The translations under genes were made by a program, and so were the position numbers. The notes beneath the pieces were generated by a model. That model was given only the letters and a program-made list of their open reading frames with translations. It had not been told where the DNA came from and made no database searches. Below, piece after piece: positions 9,958 through 18,692 of a stretch of DNA of 64,000 nt. Location: contig NZ_CP017194.1 of NCBI RefSeq assembly GCF_006770265.1, forward strand, positions 310,001 to 374,000, written 5' to 3'. This DNA is from Lactococcus carnosus. GTDB lineage: Bacteria; Bacillota; Bacilli; Lactobacillales; Streptococcaceae. Within the stretch, counting starts at the first letter, position 1, and every line of letters begins with the position of its first letter.

Positions 9958-10605
9958 TTAACGAAATAATGAAAAAGTGGAAACGCGGGGGCAACCTGCG
10001 TTTTTTATGATATCTATGGCATGTTTAAGTGTCGTACCTGTCGTGTAAATATCATCAAAAATCAAGACACTGTCTGGTAGCTTCGATGACGTGTTAAGTC
10101 TGAAGGGATTATCTGTGGATAAACGGGCGACTCTTGTCTTATGTGACTGATGCTCGGTCTCTATTTTATTTAGTAAGGCTAGATAGGGTAGGTTGGCGCT
10201 GGATAAAAATCCAGTGACTTGATTAAAGCCACGACTTTGTAATCTTTCTGCTGAAACTGGAATAGGGATAATTTGTTGTCCTCTTAGGTTAACGCGTAGT
10301 ATCTGGTTAAAAGCTGCTCTTAACCTAAAGTCTCCATTGAATTTATATTGTTTAAAATAAGTTCTAGCAAAGTCATTATAGTGAAAAATGGCACGATGCA
10401 TGACTGGGGTTTTAATGCGCTTGCAATCCTGGCAAACTCCTGATATGTCGGGCTTATAGCAGACCTCACAATGTCTATCAGAGATGTACTCAAACTGCAT
10501 AAAACAGGATTGACAAATTACTTGTTTGGTCTGCCTAGACAAAAAAATATCGGAAAAAGAAAGCCTAACCTGAATGGGCGTAGCACATAAAAGACAGCTG
10601 TTCAT
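9958..10605 (-). CDS. comFC: Competence protein ComFC (phosphoribosyltransferase-like)
   Basis: 215 aa. The N-terminal zinc-finger region has several Cys pairs (CLLC, CQSC, CEVC, CQDC), followed by a phosphoribosyltransferase-like domain with the PRPP motif VLIFDDIYTTGTT near residues 178-190. In competent Firmicutes it partners with ComFA in DNA uptake. ATGA overlap with comFA. The last codons of this gene also carry a + strand terminator for dgkA. Confidence 0.9.
   Translation of the reverse strand: MNSCLLCATPIQVRLSFSDIFLSRQTKQVICQSCFMQFEYISDRHCEVCYKPDISGVCQDCKRIKTPVMHRAIFHYNDFARTYFKQYKFNGDFRLRAAFNQILRVNLRGQQIIPIPVSAERLQSRGFNQVTGFLSSANLPYLALLNKIETEHQSHKTRVARLSTDNPFRLNTSSKLPDSVLIFDDIYTTGTTLKHAIDIIKNAGCPRVSTFSLFR
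9982..10006 (+). terminator. dgkA terminator embedded in the 3' end of comFC
   Basis: AACGCGGG - GGCAA - CCTGCGTT (8 bp, one G-T) followed by TTTTTT on the + strand. It lies wholly within the last 17 codons of the opposite-strand comFC gene. Confidence 0.75.
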
Positions 10606-11876
10606 GAGAACCCACCAAGTCGATTCATCTTGCGAATATCAGAAATAGCACGGGTCATCTGCTTTGTTAGGCCATTATGAAAAAAATAGACAAGACCAGT
10701 CGGCCGCTCAATACTTCGTCCAGCCCGTCCAGCAATCTGTATTAGACTAGAGGCTGTAAAGAGTCGATGCTGACTTTCTAGTACAAAGACATCAACTTTC
10801 GGAAACGTGACCCCGCGTTCTAATATGGTGGTAGAAACTAGAATCGTTAACTCACCTTTGCGAAACTGGGAGATGATCTCAGAGCGATTTTCAGTAGTGG
10901 ATGCAACAAACCCTATCCTCTCGTTGGGAAAAAGCTTGCTTAACTGGGCCGTAAATGATTGCCCAAACCGAATGACAGGTGCAAATAGTAATAAGGGGAA
11001 GCCAGTTTGGCGCTGTTTTTGGATATGCCGGTAGATGATTTTTTCCGGATAGCTAAAAATTGGTTTGGGAACAACGAGTGGGTGACCGTGAAAGCGACGG
11101 GATAAGGTAATCCGTTTTAATAGGTCTGAGCTGACGAGTTTGTCTAGGGTTTCAGTAGAAGTGGCTGTCAGATAAATCAGAGTAGCCGCTGTTTTTTGTG
11201 CATGCTCAGCTGCATAGTAAAGTGCAGGGTTATCAGCGAAAGGAAAGGCATCTACTTCGTCTATGATCAGCAAATCAAATGCCTCTCTAAATCGGAGAAG
11301 CTGATGCGTTGTCGAAATAACAAGTGGTGTACGAAAGTAAGGGGGACTATCCGCATGCAGGAGCGAGATAGGGACAGAAAAATCGTTAGATAAACGCGTA
11401 TATAGCTCGCGAGCGACGTCAGTTCTAGGTGTTGCGATACAAACAGCACCACCGCTAGCTATACTTCTGCTAATCGCCGCATAAATCATCTCTGTTTTAC
11501 CAGCACCTGTTACCGCATGAACTAGAATTTGCTTTTTTTGATCCACTGCCTGTACGAGTTGCTTAGAGATGTCTTCCTGATAAGGCGTCAGTGTGCCATT
11601 CCAAAGTAACGCATTTATCCGTGGGAAAGGCTGTTGCGGTAAGTGATAGAGAAATTCATCAGATCTAACACGACCTAGTTGCAGACATTCAGGACAAAAA
11701 TAGGCCGGGATTTCAAGTCGGACTGTTTGGCAAGAGGATGCAGTACCACACCGCTTACAGATGACATTCGTTCCTGCTATTGCCATACCAGAAAACCGGA
11801 TGACATCCTGTGGTAAAAGGGACATGTCAGGGCCCAGTTCTTGCTGGGTGAGTAGTCGGCCAAATAAGTTTTCCAT
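10602..11876 (-). CDS. comFA: DNA uptake helicase ComFA
   Basis: Superfamily 2 ATP-dependent helicase, 424 aa, that drives single-stranded DNA across the membrane in transformation. A four-Cys zinc site (C40, C43, C61, C64) precedes the helicase core: P-loop AVTGAGKTEM (121-130), Walker B IDEVDAF (about 205-211), and motif VI QIAGRAGRS near the C-terminus. Starts with ATG at 11876, about 85 bp from the divergent yigZ. Full length and intact, so transformation capacity may be retained. Confidence 0.92.
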   Translation of the reverse strand: MENLFGRLLTQQELGPDMSLLPQDVIRFSGMAIAGTNVICKRCGTASSCQTVRLEIPAYFCPECLQLGRVRSDEFLYHLPQQPFPRINALLWNGTLTPYQEDISKQLVQAVDQKKQILVHAVTGAGKTEMIYAAISRSIASGGAVCIATPRTDVARELYTRLSNDFSVPISLLHADSPPYFRTPLVISTTHQLLRFREAFDLLIIDEVDAFPFADNPALYYAAEHAQKTAATLIYLTATSTETLDKLVSSDLLKRITLSRRFHGHPLVVPKPIFSYPEKIIYRHIQKQRQTGFPLLLFAPVIRFGQSFTAQLSKLFPNERIGFVASTTENRSEIISQFRKGELTILVSTTILERGVTFPKVDVFVLESQHRLFTASSLIQIAGRAGRSIERPTGLVYFFHNGLTKQMTRAISDIRKMNRLGGFS

Positions 11877-11962
11877 ACTGCTATATACGTCGTTTTCTCA
11901 GAAATGTTACAATAAAGAGAAGGCAGTCGTCTAGTTAAAAAAATGAGAGAAAGAACCCTGAT

Positions 11963-12586
11963 ATGAATACAACGATTAAATCAGATTTTATCTTTGAAGA
12001 AGAGATTAAAAAATCGCGTTTTATTTGCCAACTAAAGCGCGTCTATAGTGAAGCAGAAGCGCGTGATTTTATCACATCTGTTAAAAAACAGCATCATAAG
12101 GCCAATCATAATGTGTCGGCCTTTACAGTTGGTGACCAACAAGAGATACAACGCACATCGGATGATGGTGAACCATCAGGTACAGCAGGTATGCCAATGC
12201 TTGATATCCTAAAAAAAAGAGAAATCATCAATGTGGTTGCAGTCGTCACCCGTTATTTTGGTGGCATTAAACTCGGCGCAGGTGGGTTAATACGTGCTTA
12301 TGCTGGCAGTGTGAATCATGCGATAGATGCTGTCGGTCTTGTACAAATCGTTGAGCAAACCCAGCTGATGTTAGAGATGGACTATAGCTTATTTGATAAT
12401 GTTTCCAGATATTTGAGCTCTGAGGGGCTCACCATCTCGGATTCAGTATTTACAGATAAGGTCAAGTTGACGAGTTTTTGTGATACAGACAGGATGACAT
12501 CTTTGATGGCAGGACTAACAGACCAGTTCCATGGGCAATTAACACTTATCGAGGGTGACAAAAAACTTGTAGAAGTCGATCTTTGA
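11963..12586 (+). CDS. yigZ: YigZ/IMPACT-family protein
   Basis: 207 aa: an N-terminal UPF0029/IMPACT domain (RTSDDGEPSGTAG and YFGGIKLGAGGLIRAY signatures, about residues 1-125) and a C-terminal DUF1949 ferredoxin-like domain. Implicated in translation-related regulation; molecular role not settled. The ribosome site is weak; the ATG at 11963 gives the conserved N-terminus. Divergent from comFA as in many streptococci and lactococci. Confidence 0.9.
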   Translation: MNTTIKSDFIFEEEIKKSRFICQLKRVYSEAEARDFITSVKKQHHKANHNVSAFTVGDQQEIQRTSDDGEPSGTAGMPMLDILKKREIINVVAVVTRYFGGIKLGAGGLIRAYAGSVNHAIDAVGLVQIVEQTQLMLEMDYSLFDNVSRYLSSEGLTISDSVFTDKVKLTSFCDTDRMTSLMAGLTDQFHGQLTLIEGDKKLVEVDL

Positions 12587-12595
12587 TGTTATAAT
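12567..12595 (+). promoter_or_regulatory. Promoter of ssrA within the end of yigZ
   Basis: TTGTAG (12567-12572), 17 bp, TATAAT (12590-12595) with an extended -10 TG at 12587. It points at tmRNA, whose mature 5' end is 70 bp downstream. Confidence 0.6.
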
Positions 12596-12600
12596 TGAGT

Positions 12601-12629
12601 TTCAAGAGGTCGCTTGCTAGACCTTTTGA
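12601..12629 (+). other. Hairpin between yigZ and ssrA
   Basis: TTCAAgAGGTC pairs with GACCTtTTGAA around an 8-nt loop. It has no long T-tract; it could be a weak yigZ terminator or part of the tmRNA precursor leader. Confidence 0.45.
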
Positions 12630-12664
12630 ACATTTGCTGTGGTAACTTGATTACATTAGCATTT

Positions 12665-13015
12665 GGGGTCGTTCTGGATTCGACAGGTGTTGTCGCGTAT
12701 GAGCTGCGATTAGTGAGACGTCACTATAAACCGTCGCAGAAAAATATAACTGCTAAAAATACACAAACTTACGCTTTAGCTGCCTAAACCACAGCCTGCG
12801 TGCCTGACTTTCGTTCGCCTATGACGACTTGATGGCCTAATTTAGTAGGATACGATTTGATGGCGTCTTGACATCAAAGAAGAGATTAAGAGAATCGCAA
12901 GCTGACTTTGTTCGAGGATTTGTCTCGTCAGCTTGTTAAATTTAGACAGTCCCTATGATTGTAGACGCTGATATAGCAAGGCATTTGGACAGGGGTTCGA
13001 CTCCCCTCGGCTCCA
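12665..13015 (+). ncRNA. ssrA: tmRNA (SsrA)
   Basis: Rescues stalled ribosomes by acting as tRNA-Ala and mRNA. The 5' end GGGGTCGTTCTGGATTCGAC is the conserved tmRNA start and pairs with the 3' CGGCTCC (GGGGTCG/CGGCTCC); the T-arm GGGGTTCGACTCCCC is canonical. The tag reading frame (12755-12787) encodes KNTQTYALAA then TAA, close to lactococcal/streptococcal tags. CCA is not encoded: the discriminator A13015 is followed by TAT. The 3' end is the attachment site of the prophage integrase next door. Confidence 0.95.
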
Positions 13016-13020
13016 TATAT
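12990..13020 (+). other. Presumed attachment site (att) at the ssrA 3' end
   Basis: The last part of tmRNA (T-arm and acceptor 3' strand) lies 65 bp from a tyrosine integrase gene facing it, the usual arrangement for elements that integrate into ssrA. I could not find a second copy of GACTCCCCTCGGCTCCA in the window, so the far end of the element is not defined. Confidence 0.6.
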
Positions 13021-13084
13021 AGCAAAAGAACCCTTTAAATATAAGGGTTCTTTATTTTTAGGGTCTGGTTTAGGGTCTGTTAAT

Positions 13085-14160
13085 CTAAAAATCAATGTAC
13101 GTAGAAAACTTGTCCCCGATATCATCGATCGCTCTTTGCGTGATGTGCGTATAGATGTTCATGGTCGTTTTTAAGTCCGAGTGACCTAGTCTGTGTTGAG
13201 CTTGCTTAAGTGTCATGCCTGAATCAAAAATTAAACTTGCGTGAGTGTGCCTAAAACCGTGTATTGTAATTTCGTTAAGACTAGAACCTTTTGTAATTCC
13301 AATTAACCACTTTCTGGGTTTGGACGGTGTCATTATCCCGCCGCTTTCAGATTCGAACAGCATCGCCCTTTTTGGGTATTGTTCACGTAAATCGGTCAAT
13401 ATATCTATTGTCTTTTGATCGAGACTAATCAGTCTTTCTGATGCTTTGTTTTTCGTGGTATCAACGACTAAACCCTTTTCGTTTCTAGAAACAGCTTTAT
13501 TTATATCTAGTGTACTATCGTTTATGTCGGACCATTTTAGAGCTAGTAACTCGCCTTTTCTAACTCCAGTAAATGCCAATAATCTAAATAACGCTATTTT
13601 TTCTATGTTATCAGTGCTATAAACCAAAGACATGAAAACTTTTAACTCTTCCTTGTCGTAAAAGTTCTTTTTTCTTGTATCTCTCGTTTCATTTTAGGGG
13701 CTGTCGCATATATAGCTGGATTGGATTGTAAATATTGCATTTTTACTGCGTGGTTTAATATTTTTTTAACCATCCCTAGAACTTTTCGGCCATATTTTAA
13801 ATCATTTGACCAGGTATTTGCATTTTCTTGCAGAGTAAGAGGTGTGAAATCAGATATTTTGGTACTTCCTATTAGTGGTATGACATGCTTCTCAAACTGC
13901 TTTGTAGTCTTTAAGTATGTGCTTTCTTTTACGTCTTTTTTATAGCCTTTTAGCCACTCTAAATATAGCTCCATAAACTTCATATCACTTTTAGGTTTAT
14001 TTAAATCTATAGTTATCTGAGTAATAGCAGACCTAGCTTCTGCTTTACTATCGAACCCACTTCTTTTTATATATCTATCTTTACCTTGCACTTTTCCTAT
14101 GTAAAACCTGAATTTATAAGCGGTTTTGCCATTTTTCTTTTTGTAAGACTGTATATTCAC
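13085..14160 (-). pseudogene. int: Prophage tyrosine integrase, frameshifted
   Basis: The N-terminal half (14160 to 13642; MNIQSYKKKNGKTAYKF..., AP2-like arm-binding plus SAM-like core-binding domain) and the catalytic half (continuing to 13085) are in different frames. The catalytic half has TGVRKGELLALKW (Arg I), HGFRHTHASL, LGHSDLKTTMNIYTH (catalytic Tyr). The frame switches in an A6 tract just before AGAAC (about 13665-13672 on the + strand as T6): one extra A would give continuous ...QEKKNFYDKEELKVFMSLVY. Joined length would be about 358 aa, normal for a phage integrase. A tandem CAGACCCTAAA doublet follows the stop, as expected for arm-type sites. Decay, sequencing error and slippage on the A-run are all possible. 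Confidence 0.85.
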
Positions 14161-14269
14161 TTATTACCCCCTATTTTATGATAAAATAAAAGGAGCGAAT
14201 GTCCTTTTATAGGTATTTGCGTACATAGCGTTACTCACAAACTTTGGTCAGGGAGTGAGTAGCGTTTTT

Positions 14270-14806
14270 TTATTTTACTACTCCGTTTTTAAACGTAAGG
14301 TTAGATACCCAACCACCGTCCATGACAACTGCTCCATTTCCTTTTGCGTTGAACGTGTATTCTTGGCCAGAAACTAAAGTCTTTGCAACTTCTTTATCTT
14401 TGATATTAACTGTTGCTGTTGTTTCCATATACTCATTGTCTGTAAACTTGCCAGCTTCAATCGTTACATCAGAACCGCTAATAATACCGTCAGTAATTTT
14501 AGTTATTTTACCCGTAAATTCTAATTCTTTACCTTTGTATTTTTCGTCGGCAGCAGAGCCGTTAGATTTGTAATCGGTAACCATTTGCTCGAAAGTTACT
14601 GGCGTAGCCTGTGCAACTTCTTGCTTCTTGCTTTCAGACTTTGTTTCTACTTTATCGTCTTTTTTGTTATCCGCTTTATCTGTTTTACCTTTTCCGCCAC
14701 CAACTGCGCCTATAACAATAATGACAACAATTAGCCAAAACCACCATCTTTTAAAGATAGGTTTCTTAGTTTTACCATTTGTTTCTATTCCATCTTTTCT
14801 GCTCAT
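14270..14806 (-). CDS. Prophage membrane-anchored protein with OB-fold-like domain
   Basis: 178 aa. Short basic cytoplasmic N-terminus, one membrane segment (about residues 24-38, WWFWLIVVIIVIGAVGG), a Lys/Asp/Ser-rich linker, then a C-terminal domain with the look of a tRNA_anti-like OB fold (YKGKELEFTGKITKITDGI... GQEYTFNAKGNG). Genes of this kind lie between integrase and repressor in temperate lactococcal and streptococcal phages and are suspected of a role in immunity or exclusion; that role is inference. GGAGGA stands 6 nt before the ATG. Confidence 0.75.
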   Translation of the reverse strand: MSRKDGIETNGKTKKPIFKRWWFWLIVVIIVIGAVGGGKGKTDKADNKKDDKVETKSESKKQEVAQATPVTFEQMVTDYKSNGSAADEKYKGKELEFTGKITKITDGIISGSDVTIEAGKFTDNEYMETTATVNIKDKEVAKTLVSGQEYTFNAKGNGAVVMDGGWVSNLTFKNGVVK

Positions 14807-14896
14807 AACAATCCTCCTTTAGCTTTTAACGTGAATCCTATCTGCACATATTTTTATACACCAAAACCCGCTATTTACAGCAGGTTTTTAATTTAT

Positions 14897-15613
14897 TCAT
14901 TTTTCTATTGGTGTGAAACTCCCAACGACTTTACCAATGATTCTTGGTTCTTCTGAGAAAGGTGCGAACTTGTCGCTGTACTTCTCGTTTGTAGAAACAA
15001 GTCTCAATCCGTTTTCTTCTTTATAGACTTTCTTAATATAACTTTGTCCGTCCCAATCAACAGCATAAACTTGACCGTCATAATCAAACGGGCATTGCTT
15101 AATTAAAGCAACATCGCCATTCGGATAATCTGGTATCATCGAATCACCAAACACCCAACTAGCGAAATCGTAATCGATTTCTTTATCGTAGTAAGCAATA
15201 TCGTGCGAACTATTACCTTCATAATCATAACCAGTACCAGCTGACAATTTTTCTTGAACGTTATAAGGAAATAACTTGATTACTTTATCCTTGTTTTGTT
15301 CGTCTAATTGTTCTTTAGCTGTATTGATAACAATTTCTTGCCTTGGCTTTTCGAGCTTTCCAAAGATATTATCAAGGATAGTTTTGGTAGATGATTTAGT
15401 TTGTGTAGTTTCCGATAAATCTTTATCCATTAAATCAGATAAAGATATATTGAATATCTCGGCTATATCCGACAAGATACCAGCTTTAGGGGTGTATTTT
15501 CCACTTTCCCATTCACTGATAGAAGATGAACTCTTTCTACCTAATCTATAAGCTAAATCTATTTGTTCCATATTATGTTGAAGTCTTAGGTTTTTAAGAT
15601 TTTTAGCAAACAT
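14897..15613 (-). CDS. CI-like prophage repressor (HTH plus S24 peptidase domain)
   Basis: 238 aa from the ATG at 15613, chosen because AAAAGGAG precedes it; a longer frame from 15640 lacks a ribosome site. N-terminal HTH (residues 1-60), linker, then a LexA/CI-type S24 domain with catalytic Ser in GDSM (S158), Lys around 194 and a cleavage-type Ala-Gly at 125-126 (LSAGTG). It should keep the prophage silent and be self-cleaved on DNA damage. Divergent from cro across a 220-bp region holding operators. Confidence 0.88.
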   Translation of the reverse strand: MFAKNLKNLRLQHNMEQIDLAYRLGRKSSSSISEWESGKYTPKAGILSDIAEIFNISLSDLMDKDLSETTQTKSSTKTILDNIFGKLEKPRQEIVINTAKEQLDEQNKDKVIKLFPYNVQEKLSAGTGYDYEGNSSHDIAYYDKEIDYDFASWVFGDSMIPDYPNGDVALIKQCPFDYDGQVYAVDWDGQSYIKKVYKEENGLRLVSTNEKYSDKFAPFSEEPRIIGKVVGSFTPIEK

Positions 15614-15642
15614 TTTTTCTCCTTTTCTATATATTAACACTA

Positions 15643-15659
15643 TTTCGGAAAAAATGAAA
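15643..15659. promoter_or_regulatory. Repressor operator O1 (upstream of cI)
   Basis: TTTCGGAAAAAATGAAA, an imperfect version of the palindrome TTTCGGAAAAACCGAAA, in the region where the leftward cI promoter should lie. Confidence 0.6.
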
Positions 15660-15701
15660 TAGGTAAAAGAAAAATCTTTTTAAAAAATATTATTTTTATG
15701 C

Positions 15702-15730
15702 TTGACTTCGGAAAAACCGAATTGTATAAT
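15702..15730 (+). promoter_or_regulatory. Rightward lytic promoter with operator O2
   Basis: TTGACT (15702-15707), 17 bp, TATAAT (15725-15730). The perfect palindrome TTCGGAAAAACCGAA (15707-15721) fills the spacer, so repressor binding would block RNA polymerase. Confidence 0.85.
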
Positions 15731-15799
15731 TAAGTCATAAGGTTGATAAGAACTTTATTCCTTGGCTTGCGGATATGCGAGCCAAAAATATAATAGACA

Positions 15800-15816
15800 T
15801 TTCGGTTTTTCCGAAA
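15800..15816. promoter_or_regulatory. Repressor operator O3 (cro leader)
   Basis: TTTCGGTTTTTCCGAAA, a perfect palindrome 4 bp before the cro ribosome site. Confidence 0.8.
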
Positions 15817-15833
15817 AGAAAGGAGTAAAATTA

Positions 15834-16079
15834 TTGAGCACAGCATTGAGTGACATCAGAAAATTGAAGCACATGACACAAGAGGAGCTTTCTGCAAAGT
15901 CTGGAATATCTACTCATATGATTTGGAAGTATGAAAAAGATGTTAAAAACTTAAGAAAAGCTAGCTACGAAAAAGTTGAGTATTTAGCTAAAGCTCTTGG
16001 TGTATCTGTTGATGATATTTTTTTAACTGACACTTCGGTTTTTCTGAAACGAATTGAACACAAGGACCTTGTTAACTAG
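15834..16079 (+). CDS. Cro-like HTH regulator
   Basis: 81 aa, XRE-type helix-turn-helix (LSAKSGISTHMIWKYEKDVKNL). The start is the TTG at 15834, set by AGGAG at 15821-15825; upstream codons in the same frame read through the operator and are unlikely to be translated. First gene of the rightward operon, and its last codons contain a fourth operator (16034-16048). Confidence 0.8.
   Translation: MSTALSDIRKLKHMTQEELSAKSGISTHMIWKYEKDVKNLRKASYEKVEYLAKALGVSVDDIFLTDTSVFLKRIEHKDLVN
16034..16048. promoter_or_regulatory. Repressor operator O4 inside the end of cro
   Basis: TTCGGTTTTTCTGAA, one base off the consensus palindrome. Possible distal site for DNA looping or roadblock. Confidence 0.6.
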
Positions 16080-16094
16080 AAAGGAGCAAAACGC

Positions 16095-16874
16095 TTGAAT
16101 GAAATTGCACTATCGTCAGACATCAACGTGATTACTGCTGAAATCAACTCATACAAACAGATTGCAGGTCAATCAATATGGGAAATCGGTAGACGGTTGA
16201 ATTACGTTAAAGAAAATGACTTGGTTCATGGAGAGTTCATGAATTGGCTAGAAAGTATAAATATGAATTATAGAGTAGCCAACAAATTCATGAACATAGC
16301 AAAAGAATTACCAAATATGACTACGTCGTCAAATTTGAGTTATGAAGCTCTCTATTTGATAACTACCTTACCAGAAGAAAATAAGCGAGAAGAAGTTAAA
16401 AAAATAGCAGAAGGAAATCCATCTACTACTAGAGAAGTACAAGAACTTAAAAAGCAACTCAAACAAAAAGACGAGCGCATAAGCGCACTAGAAAGCGCTG
16501 AGCCTCGTGTAATAGAAAAGCGTGTGGAAGTTCCACCGTCTGACTATTACAGCCTACAGCGTGCTAATGAGACCTTAACAAGCGAGTTGCTAAGGTCTAG
16601 CGAGAAAGTGAAGCAAGTAGAATCTACTAAGTCGCTATTAGAAGCTAGATACAAACTTCTTGAATCCGAAAGCCGAGAAGCTAAAGAGTTAAAAAAGCAT
16701 ATAGACAGCTTGCGTGACGAAAAAGATTCAATCAACAATCAAGTTAAATTACTAACTGAATTTAACAAGAAAACAAAAGATTTGAAACGTGCATTTGATG
16801 AAGAGTTAGCAAGTCTACATTTGATAGCCCACTTTATAATGCGATTAAATTATTTCAAGCAAATGCAGGTGTAA
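16095..16874 (+). CDS. DUF3102-type prophage protein, probably truncated at the C-terminus
   Basis: 259 aa from a TTG with GAAAGGAGC upstream. The N-terminal about 100 residues match the DUF3102 style (INSYKQIAGQSIWEIGRRLNYVKEN), followed by a long coiled coil (about residues 115-235; KKQLKQKDERISALES). Members lie early in temperate phage genomes; function unknown. From about 16800 the coding potential moves to another frame that belongs to the lysin, so the last about 20 residues (HLIAHFIMRLNYFKQMQV) look like out-of-frame read-through across a deletion junction. Confidence 0.7.
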   Translation: MNEIALSSDINVITAEINSYKQIAGQSIWEIGRRLNYVKENDLVHGEFMNWLESINMNYRVANKFMNIAKELPNMTTSSNLSYEALYLITTLPEENKREEVKKIAEGNPSTTREVQELKKQLKQKDERISALESAEPRVIEKRVEVPPSDYYSLQRANETLTSELLRSSEKVKQVESTKSLLEARYKLLESESREAKELKKHIDSLRDEKDSINNQVKLLTEFNKKTKDLKRAFDEELASLHLIAHFIMRLNYFKQMQV

Positions 16875-18646
16875 AAATAGATGGTAATCTAACAGTAAAT
16901 CTACTCGCAGCTCTGTTTGATATGAGTGCTTTCATACTAATTCCTGGACGTGGAGATAAGAGCGTTCGTGAAATGCAACAGTACCTAAATGGAAAATTTA
17001 GCGATGAATTAGGTATTCTGCCTTGTGATGGTATTTATCAACGTGATACTAATACTTCTCTAATCTTCGCTCTACAAAAGGCGATTGGGGTTTCTGGAGC
17101 AAATGGTAACTATGGGCCTGGAACTATTAGTGCAACTCCAATTGTTACATCAAGTTCAAGTGCAGCTCTTATTCGAGTCATTCAATATGGATTATACGTT
17201 AATGGACATTATTCTGGTAATTTTGATGGGACTTACAATTCTTCTGTAGCAAAAGGGATTATTGCTTTTCGTAAATTTATGAATCTTCCACCATTTACAG
17301 ATACAGCAGATTTGACGTTGATTAAAGGACTACTAACAAGTAACGGTAATACCAATAGGGAGTCGAATACTTTAGATGCGGCTACTCAATTGACAGACAC
17401 TGATGTTAATAATCTAAAACGAAATTGTTTTCAAATTGTAGGGCGGTATTTAACTGGTTCAGTAGGAGTAGGATCAGAGAAAAGAGATAAGAATTTAACG
17501 ACAGCAGAAATTAACCGCATAACAGCTGGTGGATTAAACATTTTTCCCATATATGAAGACGGAGGATATGAGGAAAGTTACTTTACTTCTTCCCAAGGGT
17601 ACAAAGATGCTTTTATTGCGTCTACTGCAGCACGTAATTTAGGCTTCCCAGAAGGCGCCACAATATACTTTGCAGTAGATGTTGATGTCCAGGATGGGGA
17701 TATTGACAGGACCGTAAGGCCTTATATGGTTGGTGTCATCAATGGATTAGCTTCTACTGAGTTTAAACCAGGTGTTTATGGGACACGTAATGTTTGCTTA
17801 CATGGAGAAGAACTAGGAATGAACTGTAGCTTTGTGGCGGATATGTCCTATGGCTGGAGTGGTAACCTTGGCTTTAAAATGCCTGAAAACTGGGCATTTG
17901 ACCAATTCGTAGAATACCCTATTGGTGGGACGCCAATTGATCAGGGGGCTTCATCAGGTAGAGATAAAGGTCATAATGCGTTTAATGTTCGACATGTTCC
18001 AATAATCAGCCCTTCGGATGCTTTAAAAGCAATTGCTTCAAATTCACTGTTAAAAGGAAAAGTGAATTTTGATAAAAAAGTAACAGTTATAAATGAACCT
18101 TATTTGATAGTTTCCGTTACTGCTTCAACTGAGTTTGAAAATAAAGGAGATGGTCTAGCATTCAATATTAAAAATGGCAAGTTTGACCCTAAAGATTCTG
18201 TTGGGTTGAACGAAGTCTTGACAACCGTCTTTCATATGCCAGATAGTGGTGCGGATTTGGTTATTGATTACCTTGGGAAAACCACAATCTCATCTGAGAT
18301 TACAGCTGGGAACATGAGCTTTAAATTAAGCAGTAGCTCAGATAAGCTGTTTAAAATGTCAGTTACCTATAATGTTCAAAAAGTTGAAGATAAGATACTA
18401 AGTGGGGAGTGCTCTATGACGCTAGATATTGAGGTTGATCCCTTAACTTTTGTGACAGAAAAAGTAAATGGATTTACTTCAAGTGTTGTTCAAAAAATAC
18501 CAAATGCTGGAAAAATAATTGGTGCTGCCATTTTATTGGTGGGTGCAGTACTCTTTCTTGTATCTACAGCACCAGTTGATATTATCGCTGGTATCGCTGG
18601 TTTTCTCACTATGCTTTTATCTAAATTAATTCCAGTCTTAGAGTAA
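16802..18646 (+). pseudogene. 5'-truncated cell-wall lysin with DUF1906 glycoside-hydrolase-like domain
   Basis: The frame is open from 16802 but has no ATG before 16922, where a 574-aa protein could begin without a ribosome site. The part before 16922 reads LYNAIKLFQANAGVKIDGN, a peptidoglycan-binding-like repeat, so the true N-terminus is lost. Residues about 1-150 (from 16922) continue peptidoglycan-binding-like repeats (VREMQQYLNGKF, VIQYGLYVNGHYSGNFDGTYN); about 155-375 form a DUF1906/Rv2525c-like domain (FQIVGRYL, IYFAVDVDVQD, GVYGTRN); the C-terminus has a membrane segment (AAILLVGAVLFLVSTAPVDI). It resembles a phage endolysin placed directly after early genes by a large deletion. Confidence 0.7.
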
Positions 18647-18692
18647 AAACTCCCTATGGAAAGTCTATATTCTAGGGAGATCATTCATATAA

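Noticed and set aside
11877-11895. ComX-type competence box upstream of comFA (GACGTATA)
   Set aside because: Two mismatches to TACGAATA and too close to the start codon to serve as promoter.
13660-13675. Classical -1 programmed frameshift (A AAA AAG) in the prophage integrase
   Set aside because: The heptamer is not in the codon phase needed for tandem slippage; an indel or error is simpler.
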